From Promethearchaeota archaeon (GTDB taxonomy: Archaea > Asgardarchaeota > Lokiarchaeia > Sigynarchaeales > SOKP01): DNA of 5,500 nucleotides. This document shows positions 1 to 5,500 of the stretch, piece by piece. Numbering within the stretch: the stretch's first letter is position 1; each line of letters opens with the position of its first letter. Under the pieces are notes generated by a model. That model was given only the letters and a program-made list of their open reading frames with translations. It had not been told where the DNA came from and did not search any database. The stretch is from positions 1 through 5,500 of the forward strand of contig JAGXNZ010000355.1 of NCBI GenBank assembly GCA_019894655.1, given 5' to 3'. A program made the position numbers and the translations under genes.

Positions 1-93
1 ACTTTTAAAAACAGCATCATTTTCAATTTGGAGTAAAGAAGCTTTAGTGTTTGCTCCTCCAATATCGAATCCTAAAATATATTTAGTTTTCAT
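1..93 (-). CDS. mfnF: N-terminal fragment of an MfnF-like ASKHA-fold protein (methanofuran biosynthesis), cut by the window edge
   Basis: An ATG at 93-91 opens a frame that runs off the left edge after 31 codons. The peptide starts MKTKYILGFDIGGANTKASL. The segment FDIGGANTK (residues 9-17) is the phosphate-1 loop of the ASKHA (sugar kinase/Hsp70/actin) fold. The exact form DIGGANTK right at the N-terminus is typical of the COG1548 group, which includes MfnF, the archaeal enzyme that joins the two halves of the aminomethylfuran core of methanofuran. Members of this group also occur next to H4MPT-linked C1 genes in methylotrophic bacteria. Only the N-terminus is visible, so an ROK-type sugar kinase or hydantoinase/oxoprolinase-like protein cannot be excluded. 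Its start lies 76 bp beyond the end of the VOC gene on the same strand, so it could be read from that transcript or from its own AT-rich upstream region. Confidence 0.62.
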   Translation of the reverse strand, partial: MKTKYILGFDIGGANTKASLLQIENDAVFKS

Positions 94-169
94 AACGGTA
101 ATTTAAACAATTGAAAAATTCTAATAAAAAATTATATGTAAGAATAGTAAAAAATGAATATTTAAAGTT
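94..169 (-). promoter_or_regulatory. AT-rich intergenic spacer between the VOC gene and the MfnF-like gene
   Basis: This 76-bp spacer is almost entirely A and T. On the minus strand it holds T-runs of six at about 154-149 and 131-126, which could act as archaeal oligo-T termination signals for the VOC gene. It also holds TATA-like stretches (for example around 113-125) about 25 nt before the ATG at 93. In such AT-rich DNA these signals are weak evidence, and no Shine-Dalgarno sequence precedes the ATG. Confidence 0.25.
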
Positions 170-664
170 TTAAGACAGTTTTTTTCTTCTTTTTCTTGTT
201 TCTTGAACTTCAAAGTACATTCCTAGCGTTTCTTCCGTATCAAAGTACGCATAAACTCGTTTTCCGATCCTCCCATAATAAATCATTTCGTATCCTTGTT
301 TTTCGAAATACTCGATATAAGCTTCAATGTTTTCAATGAATAGACTAATGTGATGAAATCCTTCCCTCCCTTGATCTATAAATTCTTTATAGATGCACTC
401 TCCACTTATATGCTGTATCAATTCAATTTGTAAACCAAGTTGTCGACTAAAAGCTATTTTGGTGTTAACTTCTCCATCCTTCCCTCTATATTTAACGATG
501 TCCGTAGTTTCTGGTAAAATCGCAAATTTAGGTACGTTGAAGAGTGTTTCAAAAATCCTAGCCTGTTTTTCAATATCTTTATACACAAATCCTAGCTGAT
601 CTACTTTATTATTGCCAAAATTAATCTTAAATTCTTCCATAATTATTTTTCTCTGGTTAAGCAT
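170..664 (-). CDS. VOC-superfamily (glyoxalase / methylmalonyl-CoA epimerase-like) protein
   Basis: The protein has two beta-alpha-beta-beta-beta halves of the vicinal-oxygen-chelate fold (numbering from the ATG at 664). Half one runs from KVDQLGFVYKDIEK (residues 20-33) to LQIELIQ (78-84). Half two runs from GFHHISLFIENIEAYIEYF (102-120) to GMYFEVQE (148-155). This is the layout of the Glyoxalase_4 group, which includes methylmalonyl-CoA epimerase and lactoylglutathione-lyase-like enzymes; VOC enzymes are small soluble metalloproteins. Putative metal positions are Q23, E81, H105 and E152; the first is usually His in epimerases, so the reaction is uncertain. The C-terminus is basic (KRRKK). 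The likely true start is the second Met (640, MEEFKINF), giving 156 residues, because the extra N-terminal residues are outside the fold and a TATA-like element overlaps the 664 ATG. No neighbour identifies the substrate. Confidence 0.85.
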   Translation of the reverse strand: MLNQRKIIMEEFKINFGNNKVDQLGFVYKDIEKQARIFETLFNVPKFAILPETTDIVKYRGKDGEVNTKIAFSRQLGLQIELIQHISGECIYKEFIDQGREGFHHISLFIENIEAYIEYFEKQGYEMIYYGRIGKRVYAYFDTEETLGMYFEVQETRKRRKKLS

Positions 665-672
665 ATAAAAAT
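662..672 (-). promoter_or_regulatory. Candidate TATA box for the VOC gene
   Basis: Read on the minus strand this is ATTTTTATATG, a TATA-like element centred about 26 nt upstream of the ATG at 640. That is the spacing expected for a leaderless archaeal transcript beginning at or next to that ATG. If correct, the ATG at 664 lies inside the promoter and is not used. There is no Shine-Dalgarno motif ahead of either ATG. The assignment is by eye in AT-rich DNA. Confidence 0.35.
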
Positions 673-677
673 TTCTA

Positions 678-714
678 GTTAGACTAACCTTGTAAAATGA
701 TAAACATAGTTTAT
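678..714. promoter_or_regulatory. Two adjacent small inverted repeats upstream of the VOC gene
   Basis: GTTAG-A-CTAAC (678-688) and ATAAAC-ATA-GTTTAT (700-714) are perfect dyads with 5- and 6-bp arms, placed 11 bp apart just upstream of the candidate VOC TATA box. They could be binding sites for a dimeric regulator. The second could instead be a hairpin in the nog1 3' region, because on the minus strand it lies about 47 nt past the nog1 stop and is followed by TCATTTTA. Short dyads arise by chance in AT-rich DNA, so this is tentative. Confidence 0.22.
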
Positions 715-760
715 ATTTGATGAAAACTATTATTCTAAGGGTAATGAAAAAGTTTTATAT

Positions 761-1816
761 TCATTCAATATCGCCATAACGCTTTATTAACAATTCTTCT
801 AACGACTCTAAATTTTCTCCAGATAAGGCGTTTATCAAAAAATACTCATCTTCATTAATATTTAATTTGTTTCTAAGGTATGTAATTTCATCTGAGTTGG
901 CTAAATCCATTTTATTAAATATAATTACTACCTGGGTTTCACCCTGTTTCGTAAGATTAGTCTTTACTTCATAAAAAAGATCCAATTGTGAATCAATTGA
1001 GTAACCGCATGCAGGAGTTGGGTCAAACATAAAAAATATTAAATCAGAAATTAGCCTTAATGCTAAGACTGCTTGTAGTTCGATGTTGTTCCTTTTAGAC
1101 ATTGGCCGATCCAAAATTCCTGGTGTGTCTAAAAATTGTAACTTGATTTTTTTAAATCGTTTTTCGATATCAAAATGCCCCATTATCAGCTTTTTGGTTG
1201 TAAAAGGGTATTCTTGTACTTCAATTTTCTTGTTTGTAGATATTTGCTTAACAAAACTACTTTTGCCAACATTAGGGTAACCTGCTACAACTATACAACG
1301 CAGGGTATCATCAATTGAGGGAATTTCTCTCAAACGTCCTCTAATTTTGTTTAAATATTCCAGATTAGGATTTTGTTTGTTAATAATTGAAGAGATTCTA
1401 CCGAATACCGCCCTCCGTATTCGGTCGGCATCTTTAGGAGTTTCTATTTGGCTTAATTTCTTTGAGTATTCCCTTTGCAGTTTTCTCAATAATGGTAAAA
1501 TTCCGTTTAATTTACCCAGAATTAATCTTAATTCGTCAACATCAACTAAAAGCGATGCTAACTCTTTGTAAAAATCTGGTAATTCTTCAATCATCGGAAC
1601 TCTCTTAATTATGGACATAATCCGATCTATTAATTCTTCAATAGCGACTTTAATCCGTTTAGATTCTTTTTTTTTCGCTTTAAGGAGAATAGGTGCATTT
1701 TTAGAGACTTGAGCGCTGCTTTTCATAGCTCTACTGAAGGATATATCTAAGAGCTCTTTTGAATTAGGAACGTGAAAAAAGGATAAAAAAGGATTTTTCA
1801 CCGCTGGATCACACAC
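761..1816 (-). CDS. nog1: NOG1-family GTPase, archaeal short form (large ribosomal subunit assembly)
   Basis: NOG1 proteins are Obg-related GTPases; eukaryotic Nog1/GTPBP4 works in pre-60S maturation, and archaeal homologues are presumed to act on the 50S subunit. The protein has an N-terminal helical domain (about residues 7-165) followed by a GTPase domain. G1 is GYPNVGKSS (179-187), G2 lies in YPFTTKKL (203-210), G3 is DTPG (230-233), G4 is NKMD (301-304), and a degenerate G5 is NALSGEN (329-335). DTPGILDRPMSKRNNIELQA (230-249) and the later CGY at 270-272 are hallmarks of NOG1 rather than Obg or DRG. It ends soon after G5, without the C-terminal extension of the eukaryotic protein, as expected for archaea. 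The start at 1816 is GTG. A second in-frame GTG at 1801 gives MKNPFLSFFHVPNSKELLD, which matches the usual NOG1 N-terminus (NPF...VP..EELLD), so 1801 (346 residues) is the more likely start. It lies 64 bp (from 1801) after the coiled-coil gene on the same strand, probably in one operon. Confidence 0.95.
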   Translation of the reverse strand: MCDPAVKNPFLSFFHVPNSKELLDISFSRAMKSSAQVSKNAPILLKAKKKESKRIKVAIEELIDRIMSIIKRVPMIEELPDFYKELASLLVDVDELRLILGKLNGILPLLRKLQREYSKKLSQIETPKDADRIRRAVFGRISSIINKQNPNLEYLNKIRGRLREIPSIDDTLRCIVVAGYPNVGKSSFVKQISTNKKIEVQEYPFTTKKLIMGHFDIEKRFKKIKLQFLDTPGILDRPMSKRNNIELQAVLALRLISDLIFFMFDPTPACGYSIDSQLDLFYEVKTNLTKQGETQVVIIFNKMDLANSDEITYLRNKLNINEDEYFLINALSGENLESLEELLIKRYGDIE

Positions 1817-1865
1817 ACAAACCGCATAATTATTAGTTACATAAAAGAAGCCTAAGCCAAAAATA
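1817..1865 (-). promoter_or_regulatory. Short intergenic region before nog1, possible internal promoter
   Basis: On the minus strand this spacer contains CTTTTATGT (about 1846-1838) and TAATTATG (about 1832-1825). They sit at TATA-like distances from the GTG codons at 1816 and 1801 respectively. No Shine-Dalgarno sequence precedes either GTG. A short TG repeat lies directly at the 1816 GTG. nog1 could have its own weak promoter here or be read from the upstream gene. Confidence 0.22.
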
Positions 1866-3233
1866 TTACGATTTCGCTTTTAAATTTAAATCTAAAATTT
1901 TCTGTTCTATTTCTGAAACTTTATTTGATAAATCAACGCTTTCTTTAGGAATTGATTGGTATAATTCAAGGATGTACTGATATCTTGCCAAGGCTCTTGA
2001 GAAATTATTTGAACTTTCTTCCTTTTCTGCCTTTTCTTGAACCAATTTTATCTTTTCAATCTTACTCCTAATATCTGGAGGCAAAGCGGTCTGCAGCTGT
2101 CGTAGTTTCTCGTTATATCTTTGTTTCTCACCCATTACTTTTGAAACTCTGTTTTGAAATTCTTGCTCCTGTTTTAATTTATTTAATCTTGCGATTTCTC
2201 CTTTCTTTTCTTCTTCTTTTTTATGCAAATCAATATTCCAGAGTTCTTTCTCAAGGATGCTTATCTGATTTTGCCAGCCAAGCTGAGTAAATAATTCAAT
2301 TGCTCGAGTATAAAAGACTTTTGCTTCGTCGTATTCTTTCTGTTTAAGTTTTTGGTTTCCTTTTTCTAACAGTTCTTGTCCGTTAGCAATTAACTCATCT
2401 TTTTGCTTTTTTTCCTCTCGTAACCTTTGAATTTTATTCTGCTTTTCTTTCCATTTGCTCTCATGATTCTTTTGTTGGTCTTTCATGTTAGATAGTGATG
2501 TTTTCTTAAACTCTTCATTTCTTTCCTCAGTTAATTTCATCTGTTCAAGTAATTTAGAAGCTTTAGGACGAGTTGTATTTGAATCCTTTCTTTTAGCACG
2601 TTCGTATTCTTCGATCTCAATTGGTCGAGCTTTAGCCCCTAAACCTTGTTGTATTCTTTGCCTTCTTCTCTCAGCGGAAGCTAAAGCTACGATGTCTTTT
2701 AAATTTATAGGAACCCCTTTAGATTTTCGAAACTTTGCCATGCGTTGATAATCTTTTAATTCATTTATTTGCCACAAAATTTGTTTACACTCATAATCAT
2801 ATTCAAGATGCTTAAATATGCTATAAGCTTCGTTATATAATTTTAGTGAGTCTTCATATTTATCTTCAAGAGCTAAATTTCGAGCTTTATCTAGAATAAC
2901 ATAACCATTTGCCTCCGATATTTGAGTGTTCTCAGATTTGATTTCTTCTAATTTTTCTAAGCTTGATTTAAACTGAGTTTTAGATTCAATCTTTTCTTGA
3001 TATCCTCCAGACCTTTGTAACGAACTTTTTCCATCTCCCGTTAAATGTTTTAATCTAACAATTTCTTTTATAATTATTGAAACTTGCCCATTTAATCCTA
3101 TTTTAGTGTAATTATCTTTTGCTTGCATTAAAACTGAAATCGCCAATTCGTAATTTTTATCCCTCTCAGCGATTTTCGATTGATTTTCCAACTCTTCTGC
3201 TTCCCTTAATAAATCTGTTTCTCTATTCAGCAT
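1866..3233 (-). CDS. Charged coiled-coil protein with four TPR/MIT-like helical repeats, function unknown
   Basis: This 455-residue cytosolic protein has no signal peptide or membrane segment. Four similar helical modules of about 50 residues are visible: residues 10-62, 113-163, 283-337 and 397-448. Each has the pattern A..l...k.Y..Al..Y..A...f, as in TPR or MIT helices, and at least the first three are followed by a further helix. Modules 1 and 3 share that helix closely (KIGLNGQVSIIIKEI and QLGWQNQISILEKEL). Between modules lie charged helical linkers: residues 164-282 rich in Arg/Lys/Glu, including a basic part (186-214, AERRRQRIQQGLGAKARP), and 336-380, predicted coiled coil. TPR-like proteins act as protein-binding scaffolds; no catalytic motif is seen, so no function is assigned. 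The ATG at 3233 starts directly with helix, and a TATA-like element lies about 26 nt upstream. nog1 follows on the same strand, which suggests co-expression but does not prove a role in ribosome assembly. Confidence 0.85.
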   Translation of the reverse strand: MLNRETDLLREAEELENQSKIAERDKNYELAISVLMQAKDNYTKIGLNGQVSIIIKEIVRLKHLTGDGKSSLQRSGGYQEKIESKTQFKSSLEKLEEIKSENTQISEANGYVILDKARNLALEDKYEDSLKLYNEAYSIFKHLEYDYECKQILWQINELKDYQRMAKFRKSKGVPINLKDIVALASAERRRQRIQQGLGAKARPIEIEEYERAKRKDSNTTRPKASKLLEQMKLTEERNEEFKKTSLSNMKDQQKNHESKWKEKQNKIQRLREEKKQKDELIANGQELLEKGNQKLKQKEYDEAKVFYTRAIELFTQLGWQNQISILEKELWNIDLHKKEEEKKGEIARLNKLKQEQEFQNRVSKVMGEKQRYNEKLRQLQTALPPDIRSKIEKIKLVQEKAEKEESSNNFSRALARYQYILELYQSIPKESVDLSNKVSEIEQKILDLNLKAKS

Positions 3234-3255
3234 AAGTTATCGCTTTATTTTTCCT

Positions 3256-3268
3256 TCTTATAATAAAA
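3256..3268 (-). promoter_or_regulatory. Candidate TATA box for the coiled-coil gene (and nog1 downstream)
   Basis: On the minus strand the segment reads TTTTATTATAAGA, centred about 28 nt before the ATG at 3233. That predicts transcription starting within a few bases of the start codon. An AAGGA-like sequence at about 3255-3251 is some 18 nt from the ATG, too far for a normal Shine-Dalgarno site, and it would not be transcribed if this TATA box is right. Confidence 0.4.
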
Positions 3269-3317
3269 TAACAAAAAATTTTTAATAAAATTATTCAATA
3301 AACGCTCATTAAAGAGG

Positions 3318-3335
3318 TTAAAAATATAATATAAA
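3318..3335 (+). promoter_or_regulatory. Candidate BRE/TATA promoter for asd
   Basis: TTAAAAATATAATATAAA lies directly after a purine-rich stretch (AAAGAGG, 3311-3317) that could serve as a TFB-recognition element. If the TATA box is TTAAAAATA at 3318-3326, the expected start point about 25 nt downstream falls on or next to the ATG at 3347, giving a leaderless mRNA. No Shine-Dalgarno motif is present. It shares a 113-bp divergent intergenic region with the promoter facing the coiled-coil gene. Confidence 0.45.
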
Positions 3336-3346
3336 CTCAAACTAAT

Positions 3347-4441
3347 ATGTCTTCTGAAAAAATTAAAGTTGGTCTTTTAGGAGCTACCGGGATCGTTGGT
3401 CAAAATTATATTAGTCTATTGATTAGACATCCATGGTTTGAAATCGTAGATGTAGCAGCATCACCCAGATCGGCAGGAAAGCCCTATAGAGAAGCCGTCA
3501 AAGGAAAATGGCAAATGACTATGGATATCCCCTTAGAAGTTAGAAATTTAGTAGTACGGGACGTCCAAGATTTTGATTCTCTTAAGACTGAAGTTAGTTT
3601 TGTGTTTTCTGCAATGGATTTACCTAAGAAGGAAGACACGAAAGCAATCGAATTTAAGTACGCTAAAAAGGGTATTCCTGTTATAAGCAATAGCTCAGCG
3701 AACAGATGGACTCCTGACGTGCCAATGATTATACCAGAAATCAACTTCGATCATTTAAATGTAATCCCCATCCAGCAAAAAAATAGGAATTTAGGGCGTG
3801 GTTTTGTGACCGTTAAACCAAACTGTTCTATTCAAAGCTACATGGCTCCTATTTTTGCTTTGGAAAGAAAAGGATATAAAGTTGATAAATTGATAGTAAC
3901 GACGCTTCAAGCTGTTTCTGGAGCAGGTTATCCCGGAGTTTCCTCACTAGATATGCTTGATAACATTGTTCCTTACATAGGAGGGGAAGAAGAAAAATCT
4001 GAGAAAGAACCACTTAAAATTTTAGGACATGTTGGCGAGAGTGGAATCGTTAACGATGATTCGATTCAGATAAGTGCAACTTGTATTAGGGTACCTGTTA
4101 CGGATGGTCATACTGCTTCTGTCAATATTAAATTTAAAAATCAAATTCCAAGCGAAGAAGACATAATTAAAATTTGGAAAGAATTCAGATCGGTCCCTCA
4201 AGAACTTAATCTGCCCTTTGCTCCAAAGCAGCCAATAATTTACCTGGATAATTTAGATAGACCTCAACCTAAAAAAGACAGAGATAACGACAAGGGTATG
4301 GCAGTTACTATTGGCCGATTAAGGAAGGACAACATTTTTGATTATAAATTTATTGCATTAAGCCATAATACAATCAGAGGCGCAGCAGGCGGAGCAATAT
4401 TAAATGCAGAGTTATTGAAAGCCAAAGGATTCATAAAATGA
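3347..4441 (+). CDS. asd: Aspartate-semialdehyde dehydrogenase, archaeal/fungal type
   Basis: This enzyme reduces L-aspartyl-4-phosphate to L-aspartate-4-semialdehyde with NADPH, the branch point toward threonine, methionine and (by the DAP route) lysine. The N-terminal Rossmann fold starts with KVGLLGATGIVGQ (residues 7-19), carrying the GxxGxxG cofactor loop. The catalytic cysteine is C160 in VKPNCSIQSY, followed by LQAVSGAGYPG (187-197). R248 in CIRVPV binds substrate and H255 in DGHTAS is the general base. GGEEEKSEKEP (212-222) and DRPQPKKDRD (304-313) are typical of the archaeal/fungal subgroup. NTIRGAAGGA (341-350) is the C-terminal cofactor-side motif. The 364-residue length fits the family, so the gene is complete and appears functional. 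Archaeal malonyl-CoA reductase is a close paralogue, but nothing here suggests that role. It is the only plus-strand gene, with a candidate promoter about 25 nt upstream, and it converges on the next gene. Confidence 0.97.
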   Translation: MSSEKIKVGLLGATGIVGQNYISLLIRHPWFEIVDVAASPRSAGKPYREAVKGKWQMTMDIPLEVRNLVVRDVQDFDSLKTEVSFVFSAMDLPKKEDTKAIEFKYAKKGIPVISNSSANRWTPDVPMIIPEINFDHLNVIPIQQKNRNLGRGFVTVKPNCSIQSYMAPIFALERKGYKVDKLIVTTLQAVSGAGYPGVSSLDMLDNIVPYIGGEEEKSEKEPLKILGHVGESGIVNDDSIQISATCIRVPVTDGHTASVNIKFKNQIPSEEDIIKIWKEFRSVPQELNLPFAPKQPIIYLDNLDRPQPKKDRDNDKGMAVTIGRLRKDNIFDYKFIALSHNTIRGAAGGAILNAELLKAKGFIK

Positions 4442-4442
4442 A

Positions 4443-4454
4443 TTTTAGCTAAAA
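4443..4454. terminator. Perfect 12-bp palindrome at the convergent gene ends
   Basis: TTTTAGCTAAAA begins one base after the asd stop codon (TGA 4439-4441) and contains the TAG stop (4451-4449) of the opposing gene. Each strand therefore carries a T4 run here, which could serve as a minimal two-way termination signal in this 7-bp convergent junction. The stem is short and the T-runs are brief, so termination is an inference from position. Confidence 0.28.
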
Positions 4455-5468
4455 GTTGTGCTTATCAATAAAAATCTTGAGTAAATCCTTCATAAAAAAG
4501 AAACTATTTTTCTTCTTTAGTAGAGAATATGGGGGTATTTCGGGGTAAATTTGAAAATTTTGAGGTTTTTTCAACATTTTCAGAATTTTCAAGATGGAAA
4601 ACAACGATATTTTATGTAACTCAAAGATAAACGTATTTAAAATCGTTTTTATGAGGTTTTTATTAAGGATTAAAATATTTGTTACAAATCCAAATTTCTC
4701 TGAATAAGCAAACCTTATTGAATCCAAAGATTCTTGGTTAATCCCAGAAAGTAGTTCTTTTTCAGTTATTTTTTTTATTTTTTTCAGAGAGCCTTTTTCT
4801 ATTTCAAGTAGCATAGTAATTGGAGTCGGGTTAGCTTTGTCGTTATTTTTATTGTTGGAAGTTACAATTAGTAAAATTTTTGCGTTTAACCCAATAAATG
4901 TGTCGAATAACCCGAAAATATAATCAGGAATAGCCCAGTGTGAAAGTTTTTTTAAATTCAAATCTATGCCTATAAGTCTTATTAAAAATCTGATTAAGGT
5001 ATTAAAAGCTTTTGGTTTGGGGTAAGTGCTCCATTGTAAGTCATATCCTCTAATTCCATACAAGAACTTTTGAAGGAGTAACCTTAAAATCTCCTTATCA
5101 AATGGTATCTCATTCTCAAATAATTCTGAAAGGAATTTTAAAAGCCCGTCGAGGTTAATATTGAAAACATTATCCACCATGAAGTTCTGTTGAGCTGTTT
5201 TATTATCTGTAAGTAGTCCATAAGGATTTAAAGCGTAATCTTCCCTATCTATCGGGAGTAATCTAACTTCAATAACAGAATTTAAAGAATTGTTTTCAAT
5301 TTTCTTCAGATTAATGCCAAAAGACAATTGATTAGATGCCGTTGCCACCAAGAAATTAAAAGAAGGAATTATGTCTTCAATAAAAGCGAAAATGGATGAC
5401 AATTTAATGCCTTCAAGAAGACTTATATTATTTCTTAAAAATTTTAAAACGGGTGGTTCAGGATACAT
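4449..5468 (-). CDS. Hypothetical protein, unrecognised; possibly 5'-incomplete
   Basis: I do not recognise this 339-residue protein. It is rich in Leu, Ile, Asn, Lys and Phe. There is no clear signal peptide or transmembrane helix, although short hydrophobic stretches occur (NTLIRFLIRLIGIDL, 156-170; AKILLIVTS, 196-204; SLFSILKILKML, 288-299). The N-terminal half alternates short strands (FGINLKKI, VIEVRLLPI) with helices. A middle segment (GYDLQWSTYPKPKAFN, 141-156) is the most distinctive part. The C-terminus is basic with a FFF run (323-325). No nucleotide-binding or metal-binding motif is visible. The ATG at 5468 is preceded by an open frame to the window edge (ten more sense codons), so the gene may begin outside. 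However, an AAATATTT element at about 5491-5497 lies about 26 nt upstream, at the TATA position seen for other genes here. It ends 7 bp from the asd stop. It is probably a lineage-restricted gene. Confidence 0.7.
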   Translation of the reverse strand: MYPEPPVLKFLRNNISLLEGIKLSSIFAFIEDIIPSFNFLVATASNQLSFGINLKKIENNSLNSVIEVRLLPIDREDYALNPYGLLTDNKTAQQNFMVDNVFNINLDGLLKFLSELFENEIPFDKEILRLLLQKFLYGIRGYDLQWSTYPKPKAFNTLIRFLIRLIGIDLNLKKLSHWAIPDYIFGLFDTFIGLNAKILLIVTSNNKNNDKANPTPITMLLEIEKGSLKKIKKITEKELLSGINQESLDSIRFAYSEKFGFVTNILILNKNLIKTILNTFIFELHKISLFSILKILKMLKKPQNFQIYPEIPPYSLLKKKNSFFFMKDLLKIFIDKHNF

Positions 5469-5500
5469 GGCTAATAAATTAGCATTAAGAAATATTTGTA

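Noticed and set aside
393..599. Plus-strand open frame of 68 codons opposite the VOC gene
   Set aside because: It is entirely antisense to a well-supported VOC-fold protein and shows no domain or promoter of its own.
1083..1571. Two plus-strand open frames opposite nog1 (1083-1280 and 1347-1571)
   Set aside because: Both lie antisense within the conserved NOG1 coding region and are chance open frames.
1810..1819. CA/TG dinucleotide run as a microsatellite
   Set aside because: Five units only, too short to count as a repeat feature; noted only because the upstream GTG start lies in it.
2485..2748. Plus-strand open frame of 87 codons opposite the coiled-coil gene
   Set aside because: It is the complement of Lys/Glu-rich coiled-coil codons, which yields a Ser/Leu/Phe-rich frame by chance.
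1866..3233. SMC/Rad50-type ATPase or prefoldin suggested by the coiled coil
   Set aside because: There are no Walker A, Walker B or signature motifs, and the helices are interrupted by TPR/MIT-like modules.
3484..3744. Minus-strand open frame of 86 codons inside asd
   Set aside because: It is antisense to the asd cofactor-binding domain, whose motifs are intact.
3347..4441. Malonyl-CoA/succinyl-CoA reductase instead of aspartate-semialdehyde dehydrogenase
   Set aside because: The two are paralogous, but all catalytic and substrate motifs fit Asd and there are no carbon-fixation neighbours.
1..5500. CRISPR array, tRNA/rRNA gene, insertion sequence or attachment site
   Set aside because: No regularly spaced direct repeats, tRNA cloverleaf segments, transposase motifs or terminal inverted repeats were seen on either strand by eye.

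Overview
The window is a compact, strongly AT-rich (by eye roughly two thirds A+T) piece of an archaeal chromosome. The archaeal assignment rests on gene content: a NOG1-type GTPase of the short archaeal form, an aspartate-semialdehyde dehydrogenase of the archaeal/fungal type, and the start of an ASKHA-fold protein whose N-terminus resembles MfnF (methanofuran biosynthesis). It also rests on T/A-rich TATA-like elements about 25 nt ahead of several start codons, with no convincing Shine-Dalgarno sequences. The AT-rich composition, Asn/Lys/Ile-rich proteins and a long charged coiled-coil/TPR protein would suit an Asgard (Lokiarchaeia-like) archaeon; that is an inference, since no eukaryotic-signature gene diagnostic of Asgards lies in the window.

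Layout. 1-93 (-): first 31 codons of the MfnF-like gene, running off the left edge. 170-664 (-): VOC-fold (glyoxalase/methylmalonyl-CoA epimerase-like) protein, probably starting at 640 rather than 664. 761-1816 (-): NOG1-family ribosome-assembly GTPase with all G motifs, start either GTG 1816 or, by family match, GTG 1801. 1866-3233 (-): 455-residue charged protein with four TPR/MIT-like helical repeats separated by coiled coil, just upstream of nog1 and probably co-transcribed with it. 3234-3346: divergent intergenic region with promoters facing both ways. 3347-4441 (+): aspartate-semialdehyde dehydrogenase, the only plus-strand gene. 4449-5468 (-): unrecognised 339-residue protein, convergent with asd with only 7 bp between stop codons; its frame stays open to the right edge, so it may start outside the window.

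The genes do not form one pathway. asd feeds threonine, methionine and lysine synthesis; nog1 acts in large-subunit maturation; the MfnF-like gene points to the C1-carrier methanofuran; the VOC enzyme has no assigned substrate. The least explained elements are the repeat-built coiled-coil protein paired with nog1 and the unrecognised gene at the right edge. No mobile element, CRISPR array, tRNA or rRNA was seen, and nothing amounts to an obvious new multi-gene system.
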